DNA from: Burkholderiales bacterium
Lineage (GTDB): Bacteria > Pseudomonadota > Gammaproteobacteria > Burkholderiales > SG8-39
Reading direction: 5' to 3'
Length of the DNA: 50,241 bases
Assembly: GCA_020845995.1 (NCBI GenBank)
Contig: JADLES010000149.1
Location: 1 to 50,241 of the forward strand
In this document: in pieces, positions 8,332 through 17,486 of the stretch
How positions within the stretch are numbered: position 1 is the first letter of the stretch
Layout of the letters: each line of letters opens with the position of its first letter
Program-made: the position numbers and the translations under genes
The notes under the pieces: generated by a model
Databases searched by the model: none
What the model was told of the DNA's origin: nothing
Seen by the model: the letters and a program-made list of their open reading frames with translations, nothing else

Positions 8332-8375
8332 CGCCCCGGGTCATCCTCACGTCGCCACCGGCCATCCTCACGTGA
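8328..8375 (+). other. 15-codon mini-ORF linking the small assembly protein to ctaG
   Basis: ATG at 8328 overlaps the stop of the upstream small gene (ATGA). The frame MTPRVILTSPPAILT ends at TGA 8373-8375, which overlaps the GTG start of ctaG (GTGA). It contains an 11-base direct repeat, CATCCTCACGT, at 8342-8352 and 8363-8373. Both ends show the overlap typical of translational coupling, so it may be a coupling leader. It could equally be chance in a short spacer. Confidence 0.3.
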
Positions 8376-8902
8376 GCGCGGAACAAGCCATCGGCAACCG
8401 CCGCCTGCTGACGCGGCTTTCGGTCGTCGCGGTGGCGATGTTCGGCTTCGGCTTCGCGCTGGTGCCTTTCTACGACCACATCTGCCGGGCGCTGGGCGTC
8501 AACTCCCTGGTCGAGCGGGCCGAGGCGCCGGTGAATACGCAGGTGGATCTTTCGCGCAAGGTGACGATCGAGCTGGACGCGAACTCGCACGGCATGCCCT
8601 GGCGCTTCCAGCCCCTGGTGCGGCACCTCGAGGTGCACCCCGGCCAGGTGGTGCACGTGGAGTACGAGGTCGCGAATGTGCGCGGCAGTCCCGTCACCGG
8701 TCAGGCCGTGGTGAGCTACGGCCCCGCCCTCGCGGGGCGCTACGTGCGCAAGCTGGAGTGCTTCTGCTTCCGCCAGCAGACGCTCGCCGCGGGCGAAACG
8801 CGTCGCATGCCGGTCAGCTTCGTGGTCGACGGCTCGATCCCGGCGGACATCCGCACCTTCACGCTCTCCTACACCTTCTTCGAAGTGGCGGGGAAGAGCT
8901 GA
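8372..8902 (+). CDS. ctaG: Cytochrome c oxidase assembly protein CtaG/Cox11 (CuB copper chaperone)
   Basis: The 176-residue protein starts at GTG 8372. A single N-terminal helix (about 14-34, ending ALVPFYDHIC) anchors it in the inner membrane, and the periplasmic beta domain carries the copper-binding pair CFCF (Cys130, Cys132). Cox11/CtaG delivers copper to the CuB site of subunit I. The length and the NSHGMPWRFQP segment match the family. Its stop overlaps the DUF2970 start (TGATG), so the two are probably coupled. Confidence 0.95.
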   Translation: MSAEQAIGNRRLLTRLSVVAVAMFGFGFALVPFYDHICRALGVNSLVERAEAPVNTQVDLSRKVTIELDANSHGMPWRFQPLVRHLEVHPGQVVHVEYEVANVRGSPVTGQAVVSYGPALAGRYVRKLECFCFRQQTLAAGETRRMPVSFVVDGSIPADIRTFTLSYTFFEVAGKS

Positions 8903-9096
8903 TGGAGGCCGCCGCGCGCAAGCCGACGTTCATCGGCACCCTGAAGACGGTGCTGGCGGGCGCGATCGGCGTGCGGCGCAGGTCCGATCACGAGCGCGCG
9001 CCGCTCAACCCCGTGCACCTCGCGGTCGCGGCGGTGCTGTTCGTCGTACTGTTCATTTTCACGCTGCTCACGGTCGTCCGGATCGTGCTGAGCTAG
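8902..9096 (+). CDS. DUF2970 family small membrane protein
   Basis: The protein has 64 residues: a soluble N-terminal half (ARKPTFIGTLKTVLAGAIGV) followed by RAPLNPVHL and one transmembrane helix (about 40-62). DUF2970 proteins occupy this position between ctaG and coxC in beta- and some gammaproteobacterial oxidase operons. Their role is unknown and is inferred from context to be oxidase assembly or stability. The ATG overlaps the ctaG stop. Confidence 0.8.
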   Translation: MEAAARKPTFIGTLKTVLAGAIGVRRRSDHERAPLNPVHLAVAAVLFVVLFIFTLLTVVRIVLS

Positions 9097-9111
9097 GCGA
9101 GGGAGAGAGAG

Positions 9112-9987
9112 ATGGCACAAAGCGGTTCCACCACGGTTCCCCCGCGCCAGGGGCGCTACTACGTTCCGCAGCCGATGCCCTGGCCGATCATGGGCTCGTT
9201 CTCGCTGTTCTGCCTGATGCTGGGCGGCGTGTTCGTCATGAACGGCGTTGCGGGCGGCTGGGTCGGCATGGCGCTCGGCCTGATGGTCCTGCTGTACATG
9301 ATGTTCCGCTGGTTCGGCGACGTGATCCGCGAGTCCGAAGGCGGCAAGTACGGCGGCTGGGAGGACCTGTCGTTCCGCTGGGGGATGAGCTGGTTCATCT
9401 TCTCGGAGGTGATGTTCTTCGCCGGTTTTTTCGGCGCTCTTTTCTGGCTGCGCGTGATGTCGGTGCCGGACCTGGCGAGCCTGCAGAGCAACACCTACCT
9501 CTGGCCGGGCTTCACCAGCCACTGGCCCTCGGCGGGCCCGGGCTTCGAGGGCAAGTTCTCGCCGATGGGCGCCTGGGGCATCCCGGCGCTGAACACCGCG
9601 CTGCTGCTGTCCTCGGGCGTGACCGTGACCATCGCGCACTGGGCGATGAAGGAAGGCAAGCGCGCGGTCCTCAACTGGTTTCTTTTCTTCACCATCCTGC
9701 TGGGCGTGATCTTCCTCGGCTTCCAGGCCTACGAGTATGCGCACGCCTACTCGGACCTGAACCTGAAGCTGAGCACCGGCGCCTACGGCTCGACCTTCTT
9801 CATGCTGACCGGGTTTCACGGCTTTCACGTAACCTGCGGCGCGATCATGCTGCTGGTGATCTGGCTCCGCTGCCTGGCGGGCCACTTCAAGCCGGAGCAC
9901 CATTTCGCGTTCGAGGGCGTGGCCTGGTACTGGCACTTCGTCGACGTGGTGTGGCTGGGCCTGTTCATCTTCGTCTACTGGCTGTAG
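9112..9987 (+). CDS. coxC: Cytochrome c oxidase subunit III
   Basis: This 291-residue, seven-helix subunit of the aa3/caa3 oxidase core carries no metal. It stabilises subunit I during turnover and lines the proton uptake region. Recognisable parts are WPIMGSFSLFCLMLGGVFVM, WFIFSEVMFFAGFFGALFW, the long middle helices, LTGFHGFHVTCGAIML and the C-terminal EGVAWYWHFVDVVWLGLFIF. GAGGGAGAGAG precedes the ATG. It is the last structural subunit gene of the operon; the next gene is on the opposite strand, 16 bases away, with no evident hairpin terminator between. Confidence 0.97.
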   Translation: MAQSGSTTVPPRQGRYYVPQPMPWPIMGSFSLFCLMLGGVFVMNGVAGGWVGMALGLMVLLYMMFRWFGDVIRESEGGKYGGWEDLSFRWGMSWFIFSEVMFFAGFFGALFWLRVMSVPDLASLQSNTYLWPGFTSHWPSAGPGFEGKFSPMGAWGIPALNTALLLSSGVTVTIAHWAMKEGKRAVLNWFLFFTILLGVIFLGFQAYEYAHAYSDLNLKLSTGAYGSTFFMLTGFHGFHVTCGAIMLLVIWLRCLAGHFKPEHHFAFEGVAWYWHFVDVVWLGLFIFVYWL

Positions 9988-10003
9988 GCCGCCGCCGCGG
10001 TCC

Positions 10004-10201
10004 CTAGAGCCGCCCCTGGAACAGCCCGAAGTAATAGCCGGCCATCAGGAAGGCGAACAGCGCGACCGAGAGCCCGACCCGGATCGCGAGCGCCTTCACC
10101 ATGCGCTTGGAATTGCCGCGGTCGTGCATCATGAAGAAGATCGCCGAGCCCAGGCTCGCGACGATCATCAGCAGCACGCCGATCACCACGTAGCGAATCA
10201 C
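10004..10201 (-). CDS. Twin transmembrane protein (DUF2909)
   Basis: This 65-residue protein starts at GTG 10201 and has two hydrophobic helices (about 3-25 and 40-60) separated by a basic loop (MHDRGNSKRMVK). DUF2909 twin-transmembrane proteins sit beside coxC and SURF1 in many proteobacterial oxidase clusters, often in reverse orientation as here. The function is unknown, probably oxidase-related. It diverges from SURF1 with 26 bases between starts, so any shared promoter must overlap coding DNA. Confidence 0.8.
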   Translation of the reverse strand: MIRYVVIGVLLMIVASLGSAIFFMMHDRGNSKRMVKALAIRVGLSVALFAFLMAGYYFGLFQGRL

Positions 10202-10227
10202 GGCGGGAAGTGTAGCCTGCGCGCCTG

Positions 10228-10869
10228 ATGCCGGACCGCCTGCGGTTTCAACCTCCCTGGTGGGCCGTTGCGCTCGCGACGGCCGGTTGCCTCGCGGGCG
10301 TGCTGCTCGGCAACTGGCAGTCGGGCAGGGCCGCCGAGAAACGGGCCGCCGGGGCGGCCCGGCCGGTCGCGCTCAGCGGCCGGTTCGTCGCGAAGTACAG
10401 CGTGCTCGTGGATAACCGGAGCCATCGCGGCGCGCCGGGCTACCACGTCGTGCAGCCGCTGCGCCTGGACGACGGCAGGTACGTGCTCGTCAACCGCGGC
10501 TGGGCGCCGGCCGGCCGCGACCGCGCGCGGCTCCCGGAGATTCGCACCCCGCAAGGAAGGGTCGATCTGACGGGGCTGCGCCTGCCGCGCTTCGCGCAGG
10601 CGTACGAGCCCGCCGGAGCGAGGCCCGAGGGCGCGGTCTGGCAGAACGTGACGCTGGAGCGATTCTCCGCGTGGTCCGGGCTCACCCTGGAGCCTTACGT
10701 GATCGAGCAGCACTCGGCGCTGGACGATGGCCTGGTGCGTGACTGGACACCCGCCGGCGCGGGCGCGGAGAAAAACGAGATCTACGCGCTGCAGTGGTAT
10801 TCGCTCTCCGTACTTTCCCTGGTCCTGCTGGTGGTTCTGAATGTCAAGCTCGAAAAACGGCGCATCTGA
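10228..10869 (+). CDS. SURF1 family cytochrome oxidase biogenesis protein
   Basis: The 213-residue protein has the SURF1 arrangement: an N-terminal helix (PPWWAVALATAGCLAGVLLG, followed by NWQ), a periplasmic domain, and a C-terminal helix (about 188-206). Family motifs include LVDNRSHRGAPGYHVVQPL, VLVNRGWAP and IYALQWYSLS near the end. SURF1 assists insertion of heme a into subunit I. Its 3' end overlaps the next gene by 29 bases. Confidence 0.93.
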   Translation: MPDRLRFQPPWWAVALATAGCLAGVLLGNWQSGRAAEKRAAGAARPVALSGRFVAKYSVLVDNRSHRGAPGYHVVQPLRLDDGRYVLVNRGWAPAGRDRARLPEIRTPQGRVDLTGLRLPRFAQAYEPAGARPEGAVWQNVTLERFSAWSGLTLEPYVIEQHSALDDGLVRDWTPAGAGAEKNEIYALQWYSLSVLSLVLLVVLNVKLEKRRI

Positions 10870-11398
10870 GCTCAGGCGGCGGGGACGCGTCCGGCTCGCC
10901 CTGCTCGCCGCGTTCTTTGCGCTACCGGTGGCCGCGGGCTGGCTGATCTGGTGGTTCGATCTCGCGCCCGGGAATCCGGGCAATTACGGCACGTTGCTTG
11001 CGCCCCGGCCGGTGACCCTGCCGGCGGCGGGCGGGCTGAAGGGGAAGTGGGTGCTCGTGCAGTTCGACGGCGGCGCCTGCGACGCCGGTTGCGAGCGCAA
11101 GCTCTATATCATGCGCCAGGTGCGGCGCGCGCAGGGCAGGGAGATGCCGCGCGTGGCGCGCCTGTGGCTGGTCACCGACGCGGTGACGCCGCGCGCGCAG
11201 CTGCTCGCCGCCATCGAGGGCACGGTCCTCGCCCCGGCGCCAGCCGGCGCGGTTTTTCCGGCCGAGGGTTCGGTAACCGATCACATCTACCTGGTGGATC
11301 CGCTGGGCAACCTGATGATGCGCTTTCCGCGCGATCCGGATCCGACCCGCGTCATCAAGGACCTGCAGCGCCTGTTGCGCGCTTCCAGCTTCGGCTGA
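10841..11398 (+). CDS. SCO-like membrane-anchored thioredoxin-fold protein of the oxidase cluster
   Basis: The 185-residue protein has an N-terminal anchor ([20 protein letters not shown]) and a periplasmic domain with [17 protein letters not shown], where two Cys separated by three residues sit at the position of the SCO/thioredoxin active site. It ends [15 protein letters not shown], matching the thioredoxin-fold C-terminal strands. Such proteins are usually found between SURF1 and COX15 in Betaproteobacteria. A role in copper or thiol handling during CuA assembly is inferred. In most relatives COX15 follows; here ctaB follows directly. Confidence 0.75.
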   Translation: MSSSKNGASELRRRGRVRLALLAAFFALPVAAGWLIWWFDLAPGNPGNYGTLLAPRPVTLPAAGGLKGKWVLVQFDGGACDAGCERKLYIMRQVRRAQGREMPRVARLWLVTDAVTPRAQLLAAIEGTVLAPAPAGAVFPAEGSVTDHIYLVDPLGNLMMRFPRDPDPTRVIKDLQRLLRASSFG

Positions 11399-11414
11399 GA
11401 TAAAATTCCGCAGC

Positions 11415-12320
11415 TTGAGCAGCGAACTTCTCGGCAATTCCACGCTGCGCCCGCTGTTGCGCCGGGCGCGGTCCTTCTACGCGCTCACCAAGCCGCGCGT
11501 GGTATCGCTGATCGTGTTCACGGCGGTCATCGGCATGCTGCTCGCGACCCCGGGCATGGTGCCGCTGCAGGTCCTGTTGGCGGGGACGGCGGGCATCGCG
11601 TTGGTGGCGGGCGCCGCGGCCGCGGTCAACTGCCTGGTCGAGCGCAAGATCGACGCGCGCATGCGCCGTACTGACTGGCGGCCGCTGCCGCGAGGTGAGC
11701 TGACACCGACCGAGACTGTGGTGTTCGCCGGCGCCGTGGGCGGCTTCGGCCTGTGGCTGCTGGTGCACTTCGTGAATGCGCTGACGATGTGGCTCACGCT
11801 GGCAACCTTCGTCGGCTACGCGGTCGTCTACACGGTGGTCCTCAAGCCGCTCACGCCGCAGAATATCGTCATCGGCGGCGCCTCCGGGGCGATGCCGCCG
11901 GTCCTCGGCTGGGCGGCGGTGACGGGCGAAGTGACGACCGAGGCGCTGCTGCTGTTCCTGATCATCTTCGCCTGGACGCCGCCCCACTTCTGGTCGCTCG
12001 CACTGTACCGCACCGAGGACTATGCGAGGGCCGGCGTGCCGATGCTTCCGGTCACCCATGGCAGCGACTACACCCGCCTGCAGGTCCTGCTCTATACCCT
12101 GATCCTGTTCGGCGTCTCGCTGCTGCCGTATGCCGTGCGCATGAGCGGCTGGCCCTACCTGTGCGCCGCCGCCGCGCTCGGCCTGGTCTACATCGGCTAC
12201 GCGCTGCGGATCCATGCTGCCTACAGCGACCGGCTCGCGCGCAGCTGCTTTCGCTATTCGATCGTGTATCTGGCCGCGCTGTTTGCCGCGCTTCTCATTG
12301 ACCATTACCTGGCGCTCTAG
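11415..12320 (+). CDS. ctaB: Protoheme IX farnesyltransferase (heme O synthase)
   Basis: This 301-residue polytopic UbiA-family prenyltransferase attaches a farnesyl group to heme b, giving heme O, the precursor of heme A. The first Asp-rich motif reads [15 protein letters not shown] and the region ending WRPLP is typical; [11 protein letters not shown] and MLPVTHG are also diagnostic of CtaB/CyoE. The start is TTG 11415, since no ATG or GTG precedes the conserved YALTKPRVV segment in a sensible place. The start is therefore moderately uncertain. Its 3' end overlaps the likely start of SCO1. Confidence 0.95.
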   Translation: MSSELLGNSTLRPLLRRARSFYALTKPRVVSLIVFTAVIGMLLATPGMVPLQVLLAGTAGIALVAGAAAAVNCLVERKIDARMRRTDWRPLPRGELTPTETVVFAGAVGGFGLWLLVHFVNALTMWLTLATFVGYAVVYTVVLKPLTPQNIVIGGASGAMPPVLGWAAVTGEVTTEALLLFLIIFAWTPPHFWSLALYRTEDYARAGVPMLPVTHGSDYTRLQVLLYTLILFGVSLLPYAVRMSGWPYLCAAAALGLVYIGYALRIHAAYSDRLARSCFRYSIVYLAALFAALLIDHYLAL

Positions 12321-12891
12321 CTTCGCCGCGCTGGGACTGGCGCTGCTCGCCGCCTGCGGCCCGGACGGCCCGAAGTTCCGAAGCACCGACATCACCGGCG
12401 CCGATTTCGGCAAGGAGCTCTCGCTCACCGGGCACGACGGCAAGCCGCGCACGCTCGCCGATTTCCGCGGCAAGCTGGTGGTGCTGTTCTTCGGCTATGC
12501 GCATTGCCCGGACGTCTGCCCGACCACGCTCGCCGAGACGGCGGCAGCAATGAAGGCGCTCGGGGCGGATGCCGGGCGGGTGCAGGTCCTGTTCGTCACC
12601 GTCGATCCGGAGCGCGACACGGCCGAGGTCCTCGCGAAGTACGTCCCGGCGTTCGATGCGCGCTTCCTCGGCCTGACCGGGGATGCCGCGGCGATCCGGC
12701 GCGCGGCGAAGGAGTTCAAGATCTTCTACGAGAAGCGGCAAGGCAGCGCACCGGGCGCGTATACCGTCGATCACAGCGCCCAGAGCTACGTGATCGACGC
12801 CCAAGGCCGCCTGCGCCTGCTGGTGCGCCATGAGCGGATCGCCGAGGACCTCGCGCAGGACCTGCGAACGCTGCTGAAGGAGGGGCGCTAG
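12298..12891 (+). CDS. SCO1/SenC-type copper chaperone lipoprotein
   Basis: The reading frame is open well upstream, but only from about 12298 does a signal appear: TTG, then [19 protein letters not shown], a lipoprotein signal with lipobox LAAC. I therefore place the start at TTG 12298 (197 residues); this start is uncertain. The mature domain has the copper site [14 protein letters not shown] and the distal His in [11 protein letters not shown], both needed for CuA loading of subunit II. It closes the oxidase gene set and converges on rpoH with seven bases between. Confidence 0.9.
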   Translation: MTITWRSSFAALGLALLAACGPDGPKFRSTDITGADFGKELSLTGHDGKPRTLADFRGKLVVLFFGYAHCPDVCPTTLAETAAAMKALGADAGRVQVLFVTVDPERDTAEVLAKYVPAFDARFLGLTGDAAAIRRAAKEFKIFYEKRQGSAPGAYTVDHSAQSYVIDAQGRLRLLVRHERIAEDLAQDLRTLLKEGR

Positions 12892-12898
12892 CTCTTTG

Positions 12899-13795
12899 CT
12901 AGGCGGCCGGCGCGGGCAGCGCGCGCGAGGCGGCCATGGCCTGCATGCCCTGCTTCATCGTGGCGAGCGCCTTTGCCTCGATCTGCCGAATGCGTTCGGC
13001 GGACACCTTGAACTCCGCGGCAAGGTCGTGCAGGGTTGCGGCATTCTCCTCCTTCAGCCAGCGCGCTTCGATGATGCGCCGGCTGCGCGCATCCAGCGCG
13101 CCGAGTGCCTGTCGCAACCCCTCGGACTGAAGCCTGCAGTCTTGCTCCTTCTCCAGCACTCGCGAGGGCTCCGCGTCCGCGTCGGCAGCGAGCCACTGCG
13201 ACGGGGCGTATGCGCTATCCTCGCCGTCGTCGGCATCGAGCGCCGTGTCCCGCCCCGCGAGCCGGGTTTCCATCTCGGTCACTTCCTCGGGCTTGACCTT
13301 CAATTCCGCGGCGAGCCGCGCGACTTCGTCCGAGGACAGGGGCGCCAGCCCCTGCCGCATCGAGCGCAGGTTGAAAAAGAGCTTCCTCTGCGCTTTGGTG
13401 GTGGCGACCTTCACCAGCCGCCAGTTGCGCAGCACGTATTCGTGGATCTCGGCCTTGATCCAGTGGATCGCGAAGGACACGAGGCGCACGTTGCGCTCCG
13501 GGTCGAAGCGCTTCACCGCCTTCATCAGGCCGACGTTGCCTTCCTGGATCAGGTCGGCGTGCGGCAGTCCGTAGCCGAGGTAGCCACGCGCGACCGCCAC
13601 CACCAGGCGCAGGTGCGAGAGCACGAGCTCACGCGCCGCGGCGAGGTCGTCGTGCTTGCGCAACCGCAGGGCGAGCGCACGCTCGCGCTCGGCGCTCAGC
13701 ATCGGCATGCGATTCACGGCCTGGACATAGGCTTCCAGGCTTCCCGCCGATACGGGAACCGGCAGGCCGATCGGCACGGGCATCGCAAGCTGCAT
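12899..13795 (-). CDS. rpoH: RNA polymerase heat-shock sigma factor sigma32
   Basis: The 298-residue sigma70-family factor has region 2 (LSHLRLVVAVARGYLGYGLP, DLIQEGNVGLMKAVKRFDPE), the RpoH box QRKLFFNLR that distinguishes it from RpoD, and region 4 (AATLHDLAAEFKVSAERIRQ). It directs transcription of chaperone and protease genes after heat stress. It lies downstream of ftsX as in E. coli but has its own 92-base leader with an AAGGAG ribosome-binding site (13803-13808, minus strand) and a perfect CIRCE element, which points to HrcA repression as an extra control. The C-terminus ends in an Ala/Pro-rich tail. Confidence 0.96.
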   Translation of the reverse strand: MQLAMPVPIGLPVPVSAGSLEAYVQAVNRMPMLSAERERALALRLRKHDDLAAARELVLSHLRLVVAVARGYLGYGLPHADLIQEGNVGLMKAVKRFDPERNVRLVSFAIHWIKAEIHEYVLRNWRLVKVATTKAQRKLFFNLRSMRQGLAPLSSDEVARLAAELKVKPEEVTEMETRLAGRDTALDADDGEDSAYAPSQWLAADADAEPSRVLEKEQDCRLQSEGLRQALGALDARSRRIIEARWLKEENAATLHDLAAEFKVSAERIRQIEAKALATMKQGMQAMAASRALPAPAA

Positions 13796-13820
13796 GGATC
13801 AACTCCTTGGTTGTTGAAAG

Positions 13821-13849
13821 TTTAGCACTCTATATCTTCGAGTGCTAAA
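13821..13849 (-). promoter_or_regulatory. CIRCE operator (HrcA binding site) in the rpoH leader
   Basis: TTAGCACTC (13822-13830), a nine-base spacer and GAGTGCTAA (13840-13848) match the CIRCE consensus at every position, with one more complementary pair outside each arm. It lies 27 bases before the rpoH ATG. HrcA repressor binds CIRCE and releases it on heat shock, so rpoH is probably under HrcA control. The hrcA gene itself is not in this window. Confidence 0.93.
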
Positions 13850-13887
13850 CGATCTTTAAGTTCCCTTATATCTCGACGCAAACTGAT

Positions 13888-14796
13888 TTATACAGGCTCT
13901 ATTTCAAGTAAGTATTTGCTTACTGATAAATATGCCCCAAGCCAGCCGAGCCCACCGGAGTAGACTGCCAGCGCGAGCGCATCGCCGGGCGCGAGCGCGG
14001 CCAGCCGGAACGCCGATTCATAGCTCGCGGCGAGTTCCGCGACCCCGACATTGAGGGCCGAGAAGCTGCCCCAGAGAACCGCCAGCGCCACCACCCCGCC
14101 AGCAACGCCCTGCAAGGCGCCCAGATAGAGGAAGGGACGCCGGATAAAGGCGTCGGTGGCGCCAATCAGCTTGGCGAGTTCGATCTCCGCGCGCTGCGTG
14201 AGGATCTGCAGGCGGATCGTGTTGAAGGTGATCGCCACCAGGCCGAAGGCGAGCAAAGTAGCGAGCAGCGCGATCGCGAGGCGCGCCGTCGCCGCCAGCG
14301 CGCTTAGCCGGCGCGCCCAGACCGCATCCGCCTGCACCACGTCCACCGCCGGCAGCGCGCGCAGGGCGGCCGCGAGCGTCTCCAGATCCGCGGGCTCGCC
14401 CGACTTCGGCCGCAAAACAAGCGCGTCCGGCAGCGGGTTCGAATTCAGCGCCGCGGCCACTTCGGCCAGCCCCTCGACCGCGCGCAACTCATTGAGCGCC
14501 TGCTCGCGCGGCACGAAGCGTACGTCGCGCACGCGCGCATCGTCTTTGAGCTTCGCGACGAGCGCCTCGGCGTCGGCGCGCGTCGCCTCGATCCGAAGGA
14601 ACACCGACAGGCGCGGCTCGATGGCACTGCCGCCGGTGACCGCGCGCAGGCTGTCGAGCAGCGCATAGCCGCCGGCAGGCAGCGCCAGCGCGATGCCGAT
14701 GACCAGCGCATTGAGCGCTGCCGCGGGCTTGTTCCCTGCGATCCTGCGCAGCGCCGCAGCGAGCGCCTGCCTGTGCTGCCGCAGCCAGGTCTTCAT
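13888..14796 (-). CDS. ftsX: Cell division ABC transporter permease FtsX
   Basis: The 302-residue protein has the FtsX layout: one N-terminal helix, a periplasmic domain of about 110 residues (IEPRLSVFLRIEATRADAEA, then FVPREQALNEL), and three C-terminal helices. The segment IRLQILTQRAEIELAKLIGA is the conserved cytoplasmic coupling region that touches FtsE. FtsEX sits at the division septum and regulates peptidoglycan hydrolases. It begins 24 bases after the ftsE stop and is followed by rpoH. Confidence 0.95.
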   Translation of the reverse strand: MKTWLRQHRQALAAALRRIAGNKPAAALNALVIGIALALPAGGYALLDSLRAVTGGSAIEPRLSVFLRIEATRADAEALVAKLKDDARVRDVRFVPREQALNELRAVEGLAEVAAALNSNPLPDALVLRPKSGEPADLETLAAALRALPAVDVVQADAVWARRLSALAATARLAIALLATLLAFGLVAITFNTIRLQILTQRAEIELAKLIGATDAFIRRPFLYLGALQGVAGGVVALAVLWGSFSALNVGVAELAASYESAFRLAALAPGDALALAVYSGGLGWLGAYLSVSKYLLEIEPV

Positions 14797-14820
14797 GCTT
14801 GCGTGCTCATTGGCGCGCGC

Positions 14821-15474
14821 TCAGTCGACGATGCTGCCGCGCGCAAGGCGCAGGACCCGCCTGGCGAAGCGCGCGATGAGCGCCTCGTCGTGCGTCGCCA
14901 CCAGCACCGTGACGCCGACCTGGTTGAACGAGGCGAAGATCTCGAGAATCTCGATCGCGGACGCCGCGTCCAGGTTCGCGGTGGGTTCGTCGGCGATCAG
15001 CACCGCCGGCCGGTTCACGACCGCGCGCGCGATCGCCAGGCGCTGCTGCTCGCCGCCCGACAGCTGCACCGGAGAGGCCCTGTCCCGCGCGAGCAGGCCG
15101 ACCTTGTCCAGGGCGGCGCGCACGCGCTTGGCGGCCTCGCGGCCGTCGAAGTCGCTGAAAGCGAGCGGCAGCAGTACATTGTCGAACACACTGCGGTCGT
15201 AGAGCAGTTTCTGATCCTGGAACACGATGCCGAGGTTGCGCCGCAGGTAGGGCAGCGCCGCGCGCTGCAGCGAGCCCACGTTCTGACCGTTGACGAGCAC
15301 CGATCCGCTGCTCGGGCGCTCGATGGCGGGAATCAGCTTGAGGAGCGTCGACTTGCCCGCGCCGGAATGGCCCGCGATGAACACGAACTCGCCTTGCGCG
15401 ATGCTGAAGCCGACTCCGTTCAGCGCCTGCTGCCCGCCGGCGTAGCGCTTGGCGACGGCCGAGAAGCTAATCAA
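14821..15474 (-). CDS. ftsE: Cell division ATP-binding protein FtsE
   Basis: The 217-residue ABC ATPase has Walker A GHSGAGKST, a Q-loop (GIVFQDQKLL), signature LSGGEQQRLAIARA, Walker B VLIADEPTANLD and the switch His in VATHDEAL. The start is TTG at 15474, giving MISFSAVAKRY, the family N-terminus; it overlaps the ftsY stop by eight bases. An open frame reaching 15594 only adds residues antisense to nothing and inside ftsY. FtsE powers FtsX at the divisome. In-frame overlap with ftsY implies coupled translation. Confidence 0.95.
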   Translation of the reverse strand: MISFSAVAKRYAGGQQALNGVGFSIAQGEFVFIAGHSGAGKSTLLKLIPAIERPSSGSVLVNGQNVGSLQRAALPYLRRNLGIVFQDQKLLYDRSVFDNVLLPLAFSDFDGREAAKRVRAALDKVGLLARDRASPVQLSGGEQQRLAIARAVVNRPAVLIADEPTANLDAASAIEILEIFASFNQVGVTVLVATHDEALIARFARRVLRLARGSIVD

Positions 15475-16405
15475 CCAGCGCCTCCACGAACTCGGCCGCG
15501 CTGAAAGGCCGCAGGTCGTCGATGCCCTCGCCGACGCCCACGAAGAGCAGCGGAATCGGCTTCGCGCCCGGCCTGCCCTCGCGCGCATGCGCAATGCCCA
15601 GAACCACGCCGCCCCTGGCGCTGCCGTCCAGCTTGGTCAGCAACAGGCCGCTCAGACCGAGCGCTTCGTCGAAGGCCCTTACCTGCGCGATCGCATTCTG
15701 CCCTGTGCCCGCATCGAGCACGAGCAGGATCTCGTGCGGAGCGCCGGGCAGCGCCTTGGCGATCACCCGCTTCACCTTGCGGATTTCCTCCATGAGGTGC
15801 AGCTGCGTCGCCAATCGTCCCGCGGTGTCGGCGATCAGCACGTCCGCGCCGCGCGCACGCGCCGCACCGATCGCGTCGAACACGACCGCGCCCGGGTCGC
15901 CGCCCTGCTGGCCGATCACCGGCACGCCGTTGCGCTCGCCCCAGGCGGCGAGCTGCTCGCGCGCCGCCGCGCGAAAGGTATCGCCCGCGGCGAGCAGCAC
16001 GCTCGCGCCCTGGCCCTGCAGCCACTTGGCGAGCTTGCCGATCGACGTGGTCTTGCCCGCGCCGTTGACTCCGGCAACCATGATCACGCAGGGCCGGTGG
16101 GCCGCGAACTCGAGCCTTCCTTCGAGCGGCCGCAGGCGCTCGAGCAGCACCGCCTTGAACGCCGATTTCAGCGCCGCGCCATCGTCGATGCGCCCCGACC
16201 TCGCGCGCCTGCGCAGCTCGTCGACCAACGAGCGCGTCGCCTCGACGCCGCAATCCGCGAGCAGCATCGCGCTCTCGAGCTCCTCGAAAAGAGATTCGTC
16301 GATCTTGCGGCGGGCGAGCAGCTCGCCCACGTCCGTGTTCAGCACTTCGCGCGTGCGCGCGAGCCCCGCCTTGAGGCGCGCTGCCCAGGAAGCCGCTGCT
16401 AACAT
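15467..16405 (-). CDS. ftsY: Signal recognition particle receptor FtsY
   Basis: The 312-residue SRP-type GTPase starts at ATG 16405, followed by LAAASWAARLKAGLARTREV. It has the N-domain helices (DVGELLARRKIDESLFEELE), then the G-domain with G1 GVNGAGKTTSIGKLA, DTFRAAAREQL, DTAGRLATQ and TKLDGSARGG. It is the short form, without the long acidic A-domain of E. coli FtsY, as in many Betaproteobacteria. It receives ribosome-SRP complexes at the inner membrane. It diverges from rsmD with only six bases between starts. Confidence 0.95.
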   Translation of the reverse strand: MLAAASWAARLKAGLARTREVLNTDVGELLARRKIDESLFEELESAMLLADCGVEATRSLVDELRRRARSGRIDDGAALKSAFKAVLLERLRPLEGRLEFAAHRPCVIMVAGVNGAGKTTSIGKLAKWLQGQGASVLLAAGDTFRAAAREQLAAWGERNGVPVIGQQGGDPGAVVFDAIGAARARGADVLIADTAGRLATQLHLMEEIRKVKRVIAKALPGAPHEILLVLDAGTGQNAIAQVRAFDEALGLSGLLLTKLDGSARGGVVLGIAHAREGRPGAKPIPLLFVGVGEGIDDLRPFSAAEFVEALVD

Positions 16406-16411
16406 GGATGC

Positions 16412-17480
<1,069 letters not shown>

Positions 17481-17486
17481 GTCCGC

